A DNA stretch of 64,000 nucleotides from Chaetoderma sp. LZ-2023a (GCA_034401795.1 CM067370.1:58263295-58327294); one strand, 5' to 3'. Positions 11,809 to 23,778 are shown, counted from the stretch's first letter. Numbers and translations: made by a program. Notes: a model not told the origin generated them from the sequence alone.

Positions 11809-13010
11809 TCAGTGATACAACTGGTTGATATCCTCTCGCTCGACCAAGCCTGCTTCTAAATTCTCTCTTACAAATGCCAAAAAAGGAAGAAGAGCAGTGC
11901 GGTCATATAGCAATCGTCTCAAAACAGCTAAAGCGAGTGGAATGGCGAAGTCTGACACATCCCTCATATAGTAATCCGTGAAAAAGGACTCACAGTGCCC
12001 TTGTGCGACAGCCCTGATGTCCGTAAACGGAACACCATTGTCAAGGGCGGAAGAGGCGGCTATTCCTCTAACAACGTGCCCTTGCGCCTTGCACTTGGTG
12101 CCCAGTCGTAATCTCACGGGTAATCTGAATGCATTCGAATACCCAACGAGAGATAGAATCCATGGATGCGGCGCCATATGGCTCCATATGGCAGATCCAC
12201 AGATGTCTACCATTCGACCGTAACGAGTCTGTCCATTTTGTACTTAGTCAAAGCACAGACTGGGCACCAGACACTGGCATCACGATCTAACCTACTCAGT
12301 TTCGGTATAACGATCAGTTTGCTGGGATATCTCAAAGACCGAGATCTTTGACATAAACTCTGCTCTTGGCAGTAGACGCAGACCCTCTCCGGAGACAATA
12401 ATCGGTCCCTCTCTGCTGAAAGTGCATGGATCACACTGCGCCTTCTAGCTGAGGAAGCTGCCAATAGAAAGACCGCCTTTAGAGTCAAATGCTTTAGACT
12501 AGCCGAACGCAACGGTTCGAAAGGGTGCTTGGCCAGTACATTAAGCACTAACGATAGACTCCAGGCTGGAATGACTACCGGTTGTCTCGGTCGGAGATTG
12601 CTCATTCCCTTCACCATCACACTCAACTGGGCCACCTCTGGACTATCCCTGTTGGCTAGACAAGGGATAAATGATGCCAAAGCTGACTGGTATCCAGCAA
12701 TTGTGATAGGAGCTAGTCCTGAAAAGAACAGCTCACAGAGAAAGTCTGCTATTTGCTGAATAGTGGAATGAAAGGTACAATCCCCTTTCCTCACACCAGT
12801 CTGCAAATATGTTAACCGTGTCGTTATATGACTTGAAGGTTGGCCTCCTTCTCGCAGCCGCGATGAAATCAGCAGCCTGTCGAGAAAAGCCTCCTGACGT
12901 GGAACGTTGTTTGACAACAACCACGCAGTCAATAACATTTCGGGATGCTCGTGTAGGAAGCGTCCCTTGGCCTGGGAGATTATGTTCGGAATCCCGGGCA
13001 ACTGCACTGG
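11809..13010 (-). pseudogene. DIRS-type tyrosine recombinase, frameshifted
   Basis: Three overlapping minus-strand frames together cover the recombinase. The core-binding part near 12960-12740 contains VVKQRSTSGGFSRQAA. The middle frame holds GMSNLRPRQP and the first catalytic arginine block, SARRRSVIHALSAE. The last frame (12213 to 11809) holds His-x-x-Arg in HVVRGIAAS and the nucleophile region FFTDYYMRD. At least two frameshifts separate these parts, so no intact enzyme can be made from this copy. The family replaces the DDE integrase and joins a circular DNA copy into the target. The same blocks occur in DIRS element 2. Confidence 0.85.
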
Positions 13011-14830
13011 ATTTACGACCAGCAGATCCGTGACCCACGCCCTGCTTGGCCAATACGGCGCTATTAGCAGGACCAGACACGGTTCCTCCCTGATCTTCAC
13101 CAATACCTTCGGCAGAAGGATGGTGGGTGGGTACGCCTAAGTGTGCATCCCTCTCCAGCTAATCGCCAGAGCGTCTGTATCGACGGCATTTGGATCTAGA
13201 ATCTGCGAGACATAAGTCATGACTTGAGCATTTCCCCTTGTGGCGAACAAGTCCACGTTGGGTTTGCCCCAATGCTCGAAGATCCTTCGTAGAACTGGAG
13301 GGTTGAGGGACCATTCTGTTGGCAGAATTCTCTGTCTGCGAGACAAAGCATCCGCCAGAATGTTCAATTGGCCAGGAATGTGAGCTGCTTTCAAAACAAC
13401 CGAGTAATTCCTGCACCATTGAATCAAGTGCCACGCTTTGATACACAGTGTGGGTGACCTGGTCCCTCTTGGCGATTTATGTATGATACTACCGTCGAAT
13501 TGTCCGACCGTATCAATATCACCGTGCCCCTGATCATCGGAAGAAAACTCTTCCAACGCCAGTTCCACTGCCATCATTTCCAACAGATTGATATGCAACT
13601 GACTCTCCAGGAGAGTCCATGTGCCCGAGACCTGGTGTTCTCCCAGGCAGGCCCCCACCCCTCCAGCTATGCATCCGTGTACACGGACAGCCGGGGGTGG
13701 GGTAGGTGCAGCGAAACCCCTACTAGGAGATTCTGACGCTGTTTCCACCCTACAAGATGCGATATTATCGGCTCCAAAACTGGCACCAGTTTTGACAGGG
13801 GTTCTGTTCTCTGTTTCCACAGAGACATCAGATACAACTGGATAGGTCTTCGCATTAGAGCAGCGTACGGGATCACTTGCTCCATGGAGACCATCATGCC
13901 CAGCATCTGAAGAAACCGCCTCGCCTGAATGTGGTTTCCCACTCGAAAACTCTTGAGGATGGCTAACAGAGACACCACTCTGGGCTCTGAAGGGTAAACC
14001 CTGCCCTCCTCGAGATCGAATCGCATCCCCAAATAAACGAAATGTTGAGTGGGCGTCAACTCGGATTTCTCCTCGTTGACTATCCAGCCTAGATCTGAAA
14101 GTAACTTCAGAGTCAGAGCAGTATCCACGTTCAACCTGGCTGCAGAGTCTGCTTTGAGCAGCCAGTCGTCTATGTAGGTGTGTAGCGCCACGTTCTCTTC
14201 TCTGAGAAACGCTGTCACCGCAAGGACCACTCTTGTGAAAACCCACGGAGCTGTCGACAGGCCAAACGGGAGAACAGTAACCTCCCATACTAGATTCTGA
14301 AACGCAAATCTCAGAAACCTGTGCCAACTCCGCTTCATAGGAATGTGGAAATATGCATCTTTCAGATCGATCGACACACACCACATTCCCTTCCTCAATC
14401 CCGCCATTACCGACCTCGGTTTTTCCATCTGGAACCGAGGCGTATGGATAAACCAATTCAATGGCCTGAGATTGAGTATGGGTCTCCATCCCCCCGTGCT
14501 CTTGGGGACAAGGAACATAATTGAATAGAAGCCCGGAGTGTTCTGGTTCGCTGGGTTTATTGCTCCCTTCAGAAGCAAACCCGACACTTCGTTTTGAACG
14601 GCTTCTAACTTGTCTGGGTCCCGTGGTACGGGTGTCCAGACAGGTGCCAAAGACAGATTCTGCGGTGGAAAGTCCCACCACTCCGGCATGTACCCCTGGG
14701 ATAACCATCCCGGGACCAGACTGTCTGACGTCACACCTCGCCAGGCCTCGACGAAACGCATGAGCCTTCCACCCACCATAGACGCCTCGACGTCTAACGG
14801 GGTTTTCCGGCTCGCGGTCCGCTCCCCCAC
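12950..14830 (-). pseudogene. DIRS reverse transcriptase/RNase H, frameshifted
   Basis: The RT frame runs from 14830 to 13667 (387 codons) with GWRPILNLRPLN, SIDLKDAYFHIP, LPFGLSTAPWVF and the catalytic YIDDWLLKA. It breaks just after the first RNase H aspartate (VYTDA). RNase H similarity then moves to another frame (LLEMMAVELAL, later AAHIPGQLNILADALSRR) and briefly back to the RT frame around DNSTVVSYINR, so at least two indels are present. After RNase H comes the conserved NVDLFA and LIAPYWPSRAW region that occupies the place of the methyltransferase-like domain in DIRS elements. Confidence 0.88.
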
Positions 14831-14951
14831 CCTTTCTTAACGAGAGAGAGAGAGAGAACCATTTCCGTCTTGGCTCGGCAGGTATAACCGGCATCGCTGT
14901 TCCTGTCGCACAGGTGCGGTCCAGGCGGATATGAAGGGAGCCCTCGTACCC

Positions 14952-17012
14952 TCAGGTACGATCCGCTCCCTTCTTTCCGCCCTTGGAGGACTTACCCTTA
15001 CCCCTCCCCCTGCCCTTCCCGCCTCTAGGGCGATCATGAGCAACAGTGGGGAGGGTAGGGGCCTCCACAACCTTCCTGGCTTTCTTAGCCGGCGGCGGCT
15101 GAGAAAATCCAGACGAAGCAGAAGTCGCAGTAGGCTTAGCTTTCGCCTTGCCTTTCTGCTTCTTCTGCGTCTTCGAAAGTTGGACAGCTAACAGTTTCCC
15201 TACCGCCAACCGATTCTGCGCAATGCTGGCAGTGTCCTCTAGGATGGCCCGTGCCTGGCCACCGAAGATGCTAGGCCCTATCAGGGGTGTCCCAAGAAGA
15301 CGCTCCCTGACTGCCGTAGCCGGATGCATATGGTCAAGAACCATTTGCCTCCTGGACTTTGTCACACGCACCTGCACCCTTGCCAGTGCGTCCATAGACA
15401 GCACCAAGCCGTCATTGACGCACGAAAGCGCCACAGGTGGCACAGGGTGGCCTGCCCCCGCTTCAGCCCACACCGACTGAAGAAGGCGATACGATTGGTT
15501 GACAGCATTCATAGCTGCCCTCACACCCACATTGCATAGGGACAGGACTTCATCCTGGTGTGCCTGGGACTTGTCCACAAGTGCCGGACCGGGGCCACCC
15601 GCTCCAGCACTCTGAACACCCAGTACCCAGCGGTCATTCTCGGTGACCGACGGGACAACTCCATACCTGTCGTATTCCCCCCGTGGAATACGACCCCTCA
15701 CCCGCACCTCCATGGAGGCCGCAAGAAGCTGGCCCTTGTTCATGCGTTGTTTGCTATACATAGTATCAAGCAACACCATAAACCATGGATCCAGTCCAAC
15801 AGACTGGATCAGGGCTGTGGGCAAGATCCCTGTCCTATCGATGCACCGATGGACGGGGTACATCCTCCTCGGCCGTGGTCGAAACCACAGACGGGTCCAC
15901 CCTGGCTAGCCAAGCCAGAGCCTCAGACCAATCCGTCTCCGAGGAGGACACTCCCGTGAACACGTCACCCGTTGACATGTTCACGGCCCTACCAGCAACG
16001 GCCTCCCGGCTAGGAGCCATTGCTGATATGCCAGGAACTCCGGTACCGTACGGTTCCGCCGCCACCCCATGGAACACACCAGTCCATGGAGTAGGCCTGC
16101 ACGGAAACCGTGCGGACCCGTAGCGGTTAAGGAACCGTGGCCAAACACGGGCGCCAACGGCACCCCATGTCTGACCGCCGGACCAGGCGAGATAGGTGAG
16201 TACCATGCCTGGCCGGCCACACCCGTCACCGTGGCGATTGGCAGCAAACCAACCATCACGGGACAGGTGCCCGGTACTGGAGTGGCCTCAGCCATGGGCG
16301 GAGCCGCTGCCCTGGCTTGCGCCAGGCCAGACAGATGGAGGTCGGGTTCCATCGGGACGGAATCGACCTCCATGCTCTCCACCCACGGCCTCACAGGCCG
16401 CAGCACACTCTCCTCCTCGGCCTACTCATCTTCAGACCCCTAAGAGTCATCACTAGACAAGGAAAACCGTGGAGCCGTCCTGGCGGACGGCTCCCATGCC
16501 TGACAGACCGGCCACCGCTACTGGACCACCCAGAGGTGGCCGCAGAGAGACAGAACCCATCAGGCCGGAGCCCGACGGGACTGCCAGGGGGCCGTATGAA
16601 ATGGCTCCCTCGGTGTCCAGTCCAGAACCCTGTCCAAGGACAGGGTCCGAATCAAACATGGTGAGAGACTGCCCTACAACTTTTGGCAGCAGGGACGACA
16701 CCAGCGTGGGCAGAACGCTATGCAAGACACCTTGCCTAGCCGGACCAAACCATGCCGGCGGTGCAATCTCCGCCACCTCCGGTTGCAGACGTGGAACGCC
16801 CCCACGGGCCGAAACGGACGCTCCACGATTTACTTTCGGACCGCCTGACCCCGCGTCAGACCCTGCCAAGTCCTTCTGGCAAGGAACTTAAGCATCATAT
16901 CGACCGACCACACCGCACAAACGTTACACCTACTGTCAAGACTACACTTAGTACAGTGGAAACAGACATGGTCCTTGTATAGAACCCGTACGATATGTGG
17001 CAATCGACACAT
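14952..17012 (-). pseudogene. DIRS gag-like ORF, frameshifted
   Basis: In coding order: a Cys-rich patch near 16960 (CFHCTKCSLDSRCNVC) matching the zinc-binding N terminus of the gag in DIRS element 2; a GC-rich low-complexity middle (16869 to 15981) in more than one frame; and a 303-codon C-terminal frame (15863 to 14952) with RRQMVLDHMHP, LIGPSIFGGQARAIL and a Lys/Arg/Gly-rich tail suited to nucleic-acid binding. The middle frame 16406 to 15981 is in phase with the C-terminal frame but separated by stops. Plus-strand frames over this stretch are shadows of its high GC. Confidence 0.75.
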
Positions 17013-17970
17013 GATGGCAGGGATGGCCTGGCCTATAAACCAAACCTACAATAAGCTAGCGGAACGAAACAAAAGTGGAAGGCAGACAATTAATTTTCAA
17101 ATAATTTGACCATAAATTAACTGCAAACCCTCCCGCACCCCACCCCGCAACGTTACAGCAAAGATCGCATTGATTATGACGACAAGAACGAAGCGGGCAT
17201 AAATACACCCATAAATTGATCCTCCAGGATGTATAACGGAACCAGGAATCATATCGCATAGCATTCGGGGTATATTTACCAATCAATATAAATTATACTC
17301 CTAACGAAAGGCGACACGATATGTAAAGAAACAACAAAATGTAAACAAACTGCTGTAGCACACGGTAAAACCGCAGACCACGCATCACTCAAGAATTTTG
17401 ACACCACCGATCATTGCAAACCGATCGTGATCACACGTAAACTTGACCATTCCAAAGTTTTCTGGTACCATTTTTAGTACGCAGCACCCAGAACAAGATG
17501 CGCGAATTAATGAAAACATTTTCTTCACATAAACATCCGAGCATCACGGGTGTGACGTCACCCGCTCGGACCCTACGGAGAACGACGTTAGCTGATATTC
17601 GTGTTAGAAATACTGTAGCAAACACCTATTTTCATATCTGCCGATCGCCTGTTGGGATTTAAAGAAGGCGATCGTCTGGCATATCACGTTGTTAGCACAC
17701 GTTCCAGATTCTTTGGGGTCAGAAATTGGGACATGCGACACAACGAAATTTAGAGACCTAAGTCTTATAAATATGGATAATAAGGAATAATACAACCTGG
17801 TCATCATTGGCGGTATTCTCCATTTTATCCAGTTAGATCCTTTCAAGAACGCACAAACTATCAAATCACAGTATAAAAGACTTAGATTTCTTTTCAAAAA
17901 AATGTAATCTTTCTCCTGCAAAAAAAATTGTGGACAGCTCTTGTCGCTATGCAACCAAGAATGAGCTCTA
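17013..17970 (-). other. 5' leader of DIRS element 1
   Basis: The region between the right inverted repeat and gag on the coding strand. Short frames are present but none resembles a protein; it should contain the 5' untranslated region. Confidence 0.5.
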
Positions 17971-18104
17971 TGGTAGACGGGTACTCGGCAGTTGGGAGCC
18001 GAGTACCCGGTTCCAAGGAGTCGGTAAAGCTTTCTAAGTCTATAGTCCTAGAGCAAGCTGTCAGGGCCAGCTGTGTATCAGAAGTAACAGAATGGTGAGT
18101 ATTG
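17971..18104. repeat. Right inverted terminal repeat of DIRS element 1
   Basis: The inverted copy of 11104-11248. On the coding strand this is the 5' end of the element and should carry its promoter; I could not pick a convincing core promoter motif. Confidence 0.82.
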
Positions 18105-18828
18105 ATCGAAGGAGAATACTAACGCGGGAATTTGTAATTGAAATTTGTATCAGGGAAAAAATTTCTAAACAACGGCATCTATTTTATTTACGTCACCGGC
18201 TAATTAACATAATGCAAAGTCGTCCCAAAACTAAATCACCCGAATGCATAAAAATCTCGCCAATAAATATAATGCTGAATACATTTTGCTGATTAGGACA
18301 TAATTTTAAATAAAATTATTACTCAAACCGTTTTTAAAACGTTATCTTCTATACACAATATCATATTAACTTATGAAAATCGCGTTCGCAATATTACAGT
18401 TAATATTTTCTTCAAGGCATGATTTCGTCGCCGGGCCGAATTGGAAATGAAAGAAGAAAGGGAGATAATTACATCATAATTAATTACAATCACGTGATTT
18501 ACGTCTTTTCGCAACCTGTTTTGCTGATGATTTATGATTAATTTTGACAAAATAAACGATGCTTATTTAACTGTGCGTAATATTTAGGTGGTCTAATTAA
18601 TAATTTCACTCCCGCGATGATGGATATTATGAGGTATATTAAGCTTTAAAGGCGTAAAATGTTACGAATGTATCAGGGCGTGAAAATACGTTCTATTTTG
18701 GTGCTATTTTCTATAATTTAAATTTTTTGTTTCATGTCCATAAAACCGATATTCGGTTAAAACCGATATGAAAAGTCATATCGAAACCGATATGGCTGTA
18801 AGCCAAACCGCGCAGCCCTACCCCCACC

Positions 18829-19223
18829 CATTTCTGAACGGTGCCCATACTTAGTATTTAGACCACATACCCATTAAGGGTGTGTGGTTTGGGTATCAAC
18901 TAATAAAATTTGGGGGTTATTGCACTATCTATATAACTACCCGTGATATTACTTTGTGATTTGCTACCAGGTTTAGGTTAAAATGGGTTTAAACCTCTTT
19001 ATTGAATTCCGGCCATTGTTTTAATTTGAAATATGTTGAAATGTGCCTTTGAGAACGAAAATATTACAGCAAGATAAGTTTATAACCTTGATGAAAGTGG
19101 CTTTACCAGAGTGCACAACTGACCCACGGTCACATCCAACAAAGGTATCAAACATGTTGGACAGGTTACATCGAGAGAGAGGGGGGGGGTTTGTGGGAGG
19201 GAGGGCAAGAGAGAGCTTGTGAG
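18829..19223. other. Short unassigned stretch
   Basis: Lies between hAT-like copy 3 and the Penelope-like element. It contains a GAGAGAGAGGGGGG purine tract near 19172-19190. No gene seen. Confidence 0.4.
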
Positions 19224-20358
19224 TCTGTATCACCACTTTCGCCATAGACGTCACACATTGACGTCATACCCATTGTCATCACCTCGCATCTTTTAAAGAT
19301 GCTTTTCAATATGGCACTTTTACGTGGACTTCAGCACAACACTATTTCCTCCTTTTTAAATTTAAAATTTGAAATTTAATTACTTTATATTAAAAGAACA
19401 ACAAAGACGCATACTCACAGAGTTGTCGTGCTTCTTTATTTTATCCATTTTCTATTTTTCAAAACAAATTTTGAAACACACAAAAATTTACATAACTTCA
19501 ATATCTAACTAGTTTTGATTTTGACTTTGTGTAACCGTGATACATATTTCACCGTTGAATACACCAAACCATTTAGACTAGGCAAGGACGTCCTACACAC
19601 ACCTTGTCTATCAATCCAAACACCCCCACCATAGTTGGCATATCAGAAAAATGTGGAGCCCAAAAATGCCCACTCCCAGTTGACAAAACTTCGCCTCTGA
19701 TGAGTTCCACTCAAGGAATGAAATGCCATGAAGTCTGAATCAAAAAACAGTGATGACTACACCCAATCATTACCTATACAAACAGCCAAAAAGTCTCCAC
19801 TAAAGGAGCAATACCTCTACGAACTGGACTCACAGAAACCCCTAGAAATATATCACCAAAATGAGCTACAACCGGTAAAAAATCTAAACTGCCAAAAAGT
19901 TTTTCCAACCGCCAAGATGGACACAACCAGTAAAAAACTCACAACCGGCAAAAATGACCACAACTGCCAAAAAAGTTACCCAACCACCAAAAATGGCAGA
20001 AGCAGCAAAAAATATCACAACCGCCATAAAAATGGTCACAAACCGCCAAAAATGTCACAACCGGTAAAAAAGTCACAACGAGTAAACTTGACCCCAACCG
20101 GTAAAACACAGGTCAATCGGTTAAATGTTTGACCATACCCACCAAAAATTTCAAATCGGGGAACCGCCAATCTGGTTCTTTTCTGCCCATATATAGTCAA
20201 GATCGACTCAATCCACAGGCTCGCCCAGGAAGGGTATAAAAGACATGAAAATTCCAGTCCAGATCATTCAGACTTTTGGTCTCACATTGCGACCAAGCAT
20301 CAGGCTAAATAACCTTCTACAAATAGCCCATATAACTGACTACGTCGTTATTCACTGT
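19224..20358 (+). repeat. LTR-like direct repeat, copy 1 (Penelope-like)
   Basis: Starts near ATCACCACTTTCGCC and ends near ACTACGTCGTTATTCACTGT. It contains a minisatellite of GGTAAAAA/CGCCAAAA units (about 19870-20110) and a TATAAAAG box near 20235. A 134-codon frame at 19728-20132 is a by-product of the A/C-rich minisatellite. Confidence 0.75.
20230..20245 (+). promoter_or_regulatory. TATA box of repeat copy 1
   Basis: GGGTATAAAAG is followed about 25-35 bp downstream by a conserved ATCATTCAGAC segment that could be the start site. The counterpart in copy 2 (GTGTATAAAAGG, near 22003) has the same spacing. Confidence 0.55.
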
Positions 20359-20655
20359 CATTAAACAATGGATTCATCCAGCAAACCGTTGCCACGGAGA
20401 TAGTCACAATACCTCCGCTGTCCACACCAAGCCCAAACTCAGTAGATTCGGACACTTCTAGTCGCCAGGTCTAACACAGACCGGAATGCCACCATAAAAC
20501 CACCACGGCTAACACCACCTGTAACCGAAGGAGTGGCAAGCTATTCAACAGTGGATCTTCCAAGAGCACAGGCTGCTAGAGCACAGAAACGGAGGACAGC
20601 TCACATACAGGCCTAACATACAGATCCAAGATCATAGGCAACTAACTGTCAGACG

Positions 20656-20890
20656 AGGAACATCGTCTACCTACCAATTTGCAACAAATGTAAGAAACAG
20701 CATGTAGGAGAAACTCTACGCCCCTTCAAAATCAGAATCCAAAGACATCTGAAATCGATATCAAACCGCCATAGGTACTCTCATCAGACCCGGACGATGA
20801 AAACTCCACGCCATGGAGAAAACAGAAAGAATGTCATTGGATACACCAGCTCCAATCAATGGAGCCTATAGGCACAAACCTAACAGGATA
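20656..20890 (+). pseudogene. GIY-YIG endonuclease fragment (Penelope-like)
   Basis: The plus-strand reading from 20656 gives NIVYL, CNKCKKQHVGET and RPFKIRIQRHL, the usual start of the Penelope GIY-YIG domain: Tyr in NIVY, a CxxC pair, then VGET and an Arg-rich helix. In a shifted frame near 20820-20885 a CHWIHQLQSMEPIGTN patch matches the domain's C-terminal end. A frameshift and lost middle make it dead. In the family this enzyme nicks target DNA to prime reverse transcription. Confidence 0.7.
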
Positions 20891-21032
20891 AGGGACGCCT
20901 CTTCCCTGGACCAACACGCCCACCACGGATGGACACGCCCAGTATGTTGTTATTAATCTTTTATCTCTAAGGTGTCCCTAAGAATCCATCGTTTCAGTCA
21001 GATAATGTGTTTCTACACATCTTTTGGCGACA

Positions 21033-22128
21033 TCACCACTTTCGCCACAGACGTCATACCCTTTGTCATCACCTTGCATCTTTTAAAGATGCTTTTCAAT
21101 ATGGCACTTTTACGTGGACTTCAGCACAACGCTATTTCCTCCTTTTTAAATTAAAAATTTTAAATTTAATTACTTTATATAAAAGAACAACAAAGACGCA
21201 TACTCAGAGTTGTGGTGCTTCTTTATTTTATCCATTTTCTATTTTTCAAAACCAATTTTGAAACACAAAAGATTTTACATAACTTCAATATCTAACTAGT
21301 TTTGATTTTGACTTTGTGTAACCGTGATACATACTTCACGGTTGAATACGCCAAACCATTTAGACTAGGCAAGGACGTCCTACACGCACCTTGTCTATCA
21401 ATCCAAACATCCACACCATAGTTGCCATATCAGAAAAATGTGGAGCCCAAAAATGCCCCCTCCCAGTTGACAAAACTTCGCCTCTGATGAGTTCCGCTCA
21501 AGGAACGAAACACCATGAAGTCTGAATAAAAAACAGTGATGACTAAACATATAAACAGCCAAAAAATCTCCACTAAAGGAGCAATACCTCTACGAACTTG
21601 ACCTACAGAAACCCTTAGAAATTTAACACCAAAATGAGCTACAACCGGTAAAAACCCTAAACTGCCTAAAAAAGTTTTTCCAACCGCCAAAATGGACACA
21701 ACCGGTAAAAAATTCACAACCGGTAAAAATGACCACAACCGCCAAAAAGGCTACTCATCCGCCAAAAATGGCAGAAAACTTACAACCGGCAAAAAATATC
21801 ACAACCGCCAAAACAGGCACAACAGGCAAAAATGTCACAACCGGTAAACTTGACCATAACCGGTAAAACACAGGTCAACCAGGAAAATGTTTGATCATAC
21901 CGCCAAAACCTCCAAAAATTTCAAATCTAGGAACCGCCAATCTGGTTCTTTTCTGCCCATACATAGTCAAGATCGACCCAATCCACAGGCTCGCACAGGA
22001 AGTGTATAAAAGGGACGAAAATTCCAGTCCAGATCATTCAGACCGTTGGTCTTACATCGCGACCAAGCGTCAGGCTAAATAACCTTCTACAAGTAGCCCA
22101 TATAACTGACTACGTTGTTATTCACTGT
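21033..22128 (+). repeat. LTR-like direct repeat, copy 2 (Penelope-like)
   Basis: The same order of blocks as copy 1, with moderate divergence and a slightly different number of GGTAAAAA/CGCCAAAA units. TATA box near 22003. Confidence 0.75.
21484..21522 (+). ncRNA. Hammerhead-ribozyme-like core (candidate, incomplete)
   Basis: CTGATGA at 21484-21490 is followed by a perfect five-pair stem (GTTCC ... GGAAC) and then GAAA at 21507-21510, the invariant hammerhead core with its helix II. The same core is at 19697-19723 in repeat copy 1, where the closing pair is G-U. A GTC ten bases after GAAA could be the cleavage triplet with a very short helix III. I could not find a convincing helix I, so this may be a decayed ribozyme. 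Hammerheads are known from Penelope-like LTR-like repeats. Confidence 0.4.
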
Positions 22129-22813
22129 ATCTGTGTGTCAGCATCAAGCACAGCATTGTCGCCTGTGTTCATATTTCCGTGAATAAATTGCAAGGAGGTT
22201 ATGCTACATTGAGCACCACACAGATCGCTTGGGTTAGCGCACAATTATGGATGGATGACGAGCGTGTACATCCTGAAAATGAAGAAGCATGTAGTAAACA
22301 CTAAACAATACATATGCTTCTGTAGACAATCTAATAGTATTGGTTATCGGCAACCACGGGTCACCTGTCACTAGATATATTGCAGTCTGCAAAAGACCAT
22401 GGCATACATATTATTACTTTTCTACACCACATGAGCTATAAACGCAGCCTCTAGACAGATCAGTATTCTGACTGATGAAAGCATATTCTCATCATGCTGC
22501 CAATTTGTGGATGCTACAAAAAACAAGCAGTCATCACAATTTTCTATAAAACAAATGTTATTGGCATTGTAGTGCAGAAATCCAACTCTTTCCAACATAC
22601 AGTCTGGCTTCAAGACTTGTGATGTATCGCCCTTTGATATGGATGTCTTCAGTGATGAAGTATTTCTACCATCAACTGTCACTGATCATCCATCACCAGT
22701 GCAAGGGACATCAACTGAGCCTATACTCAGAACATCACCAGAATTAAGAACAAATGCCAGGTACATCATCTGAACTAGCCTCAAGGAACACAAATCCCCA
22801 TCTCTCCCAATAC
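22129..22813. other. Unassigned stretch
   Basis: Plus-strand patches around 22420-22760 look faintly protein-like (for example SPFDMDVFSDEV) but contain stops and match nothing I know. No structural repeat seen. Confidence 0.35.
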
Positions 22814-23550
22814 TAGAGCTGGGCGGTTTCCCGATAAAACCGGGAAAATCGCGATATTATTGTCATTGTTATCGGCTCATTTCTAAAAACCGCCAATATC
22901 GTCAAATACTGTCAGTGACGGTATTGACAATTTATATATTGTAATAATTTGATAATAAAGCATTTCATGCGAATTTGACGAGTCTGGTCGCTTCATTTCC
23001 GTATTCATGATAGTCAAAAGCAATAATTGTCGGCACTATTATTGCCGTAAATATATGTCCATGTGTTATATACATACCCCTACTGTTCTTAGTATAGTTA
23101 TCCTTTCATGCTCAATTAAATGTTGTTCCAATGAAGACAAGTTAAATCTGAAAATCGTAGTTGCTGAGAACGTTGAATACGCAAAATAGCAGCCATTTGT
23201 AAAACACAAATAAACTTAACTCAGCCTCGTTTCGATTATATTATTGGAATACCACCTTCGTTTTCCATAGCTGATGATGCGATTGACGTCATTACAAGGC
23301 AATAAATAAAACAACGACCATCCAAACATCCTAGCGGGATAAATTCACTCGCTAACTATGACGATAAATTCAAGCGATCTAACTAAACCGGTGAAGCCAT
23401 AACTGTAATCCCTCTATTCTTCGCTTGTTCAAGAATAATTCGCCCCACACGTGTGTATAAATGTACGCTTGGGTGAGTATTGATCAGTCTATACCAGTAA
23501 TAGCATTGATATTCAAAAAAGCATCCGCTTTTGTTTCTACGAGAATTCTT

Positions 23551-23709
23551 AATACTTACCAGATGTACTATTATGATAATGTCTATTATCTAGTCTAGCT
23601 CAAAATAAACAATTAAAACTCCGCACTCTCCTGGTCCTGCCCATACTGTGTCCGGGAATACCATAGCCGCAGGTACCGAGTCTATTCCCAATCACAGTCA
23701 GATTCGTCT
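23551..23709. repeat. Left inverted terminal repeat of DIRS element 2
   Basis: From AATACTTACCAGATGTAC to AGTCAGATTCGTCT; the reverse complement of 30132-30290. Confidence 0.87.
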
Positions 23710-23778
23710 TATATTTGCCTTGGCAAACTGCGAAAGCAGCTCAGCCTCACCTCAGCGGGGCGGCTGAGGCAGGGCCAT

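Larger units (their letters stand above)
11065..18117 (-). mobile_element. DIRS-like tyrosine-recombinase retrotransposon 1 (decayed)
   Basis: About 7.05 kb, coding on the minus strand. Inverted terminal repeats lie at 11104-11248 and 17971-18104. An internal complementary region at 11317-11410 is the reverse complement of the right end joined to the left end, sharing the trinucleotide AAT; AAT also marks each outer boundary (11065-11067 and 18115-18117). Gene order in coding direction is gag, RT/RNase H, tyrosine recombinase. There is no target-site duplication of the integrase type. All three genes carry frame breaks. It lies wholly inside hAT-like copy 3. Confidence 0.88.
10712..18820. mobile_element. 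hAT-like DNA element (copy 3), host of DIRS element 1
   Basis: The left end begins TAGGGCTGCGCGATATACC and the right end read inward begins TAGGGCTGCGCGGTTTGGC. Both sides are flanked by the identical 8-mer CCCCCACC (10704-10711 and 18821-18828). With the DIRS element removed, about 1.06 kb remains, similar in size to copy 1, and the right half (18520-18740) shares an internal block with copies 1 and 2. It lacks a transposase frame. Nesting order: this element first, DIRS element 1 later. Confidence 0.85.
19224..22128 (+). mobile_element. Penelope-like retroelement remnant with LTR-like direct repeats
   Basis: Two ~1.1-kb direct repeats (19224-20358 and 21033-22128) flank a ~675-bp interior. 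The interior encodes a decayed GIY-YIG endonuclease, the hallmark of Penelope-like elements, which often carry such LTR-like repeats in tandem. The reverse transcriptase is missing. Each repeat contains an array of AACCGGTAAAAA / AACCGCCAAAAATG motifs, a TATAAAAG box near its 3' end and a hammerhead-like core. An alternative is an LTR element that captured the endonuclease, but the repeat layout fits Penelope better. Confidence 0.68.

Noticed and set aside
13137-14894. A 585-codon minus-strand frame as an intact gene
   Set aside because: The RT motifs lie in another frame (14830 to 13667); only the RNase H end of the 585-codon frame is meaningful, after a frameshift.
16069-16891. GC-rich plus-strand frames opposite the DIRS 1 gag
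   Set aside because: Proline/arginine-rich shadows of GC-rich minus-strand coding DNA, without motifs.
19728-20132. A 134-codon Lys/Thr/Gln-rich frame
   Set aside because: It is the translation of the GGTAAAAA/CGCCAAAA minisatellite in the Penelope-like repeat.
19224-22128. A CRISPR array, because of the spaced short repeats
   Set aside because: Repeat words are short, variable and irregularly spaced, with no unique constant-length spacers, in eukaryotic DNA.
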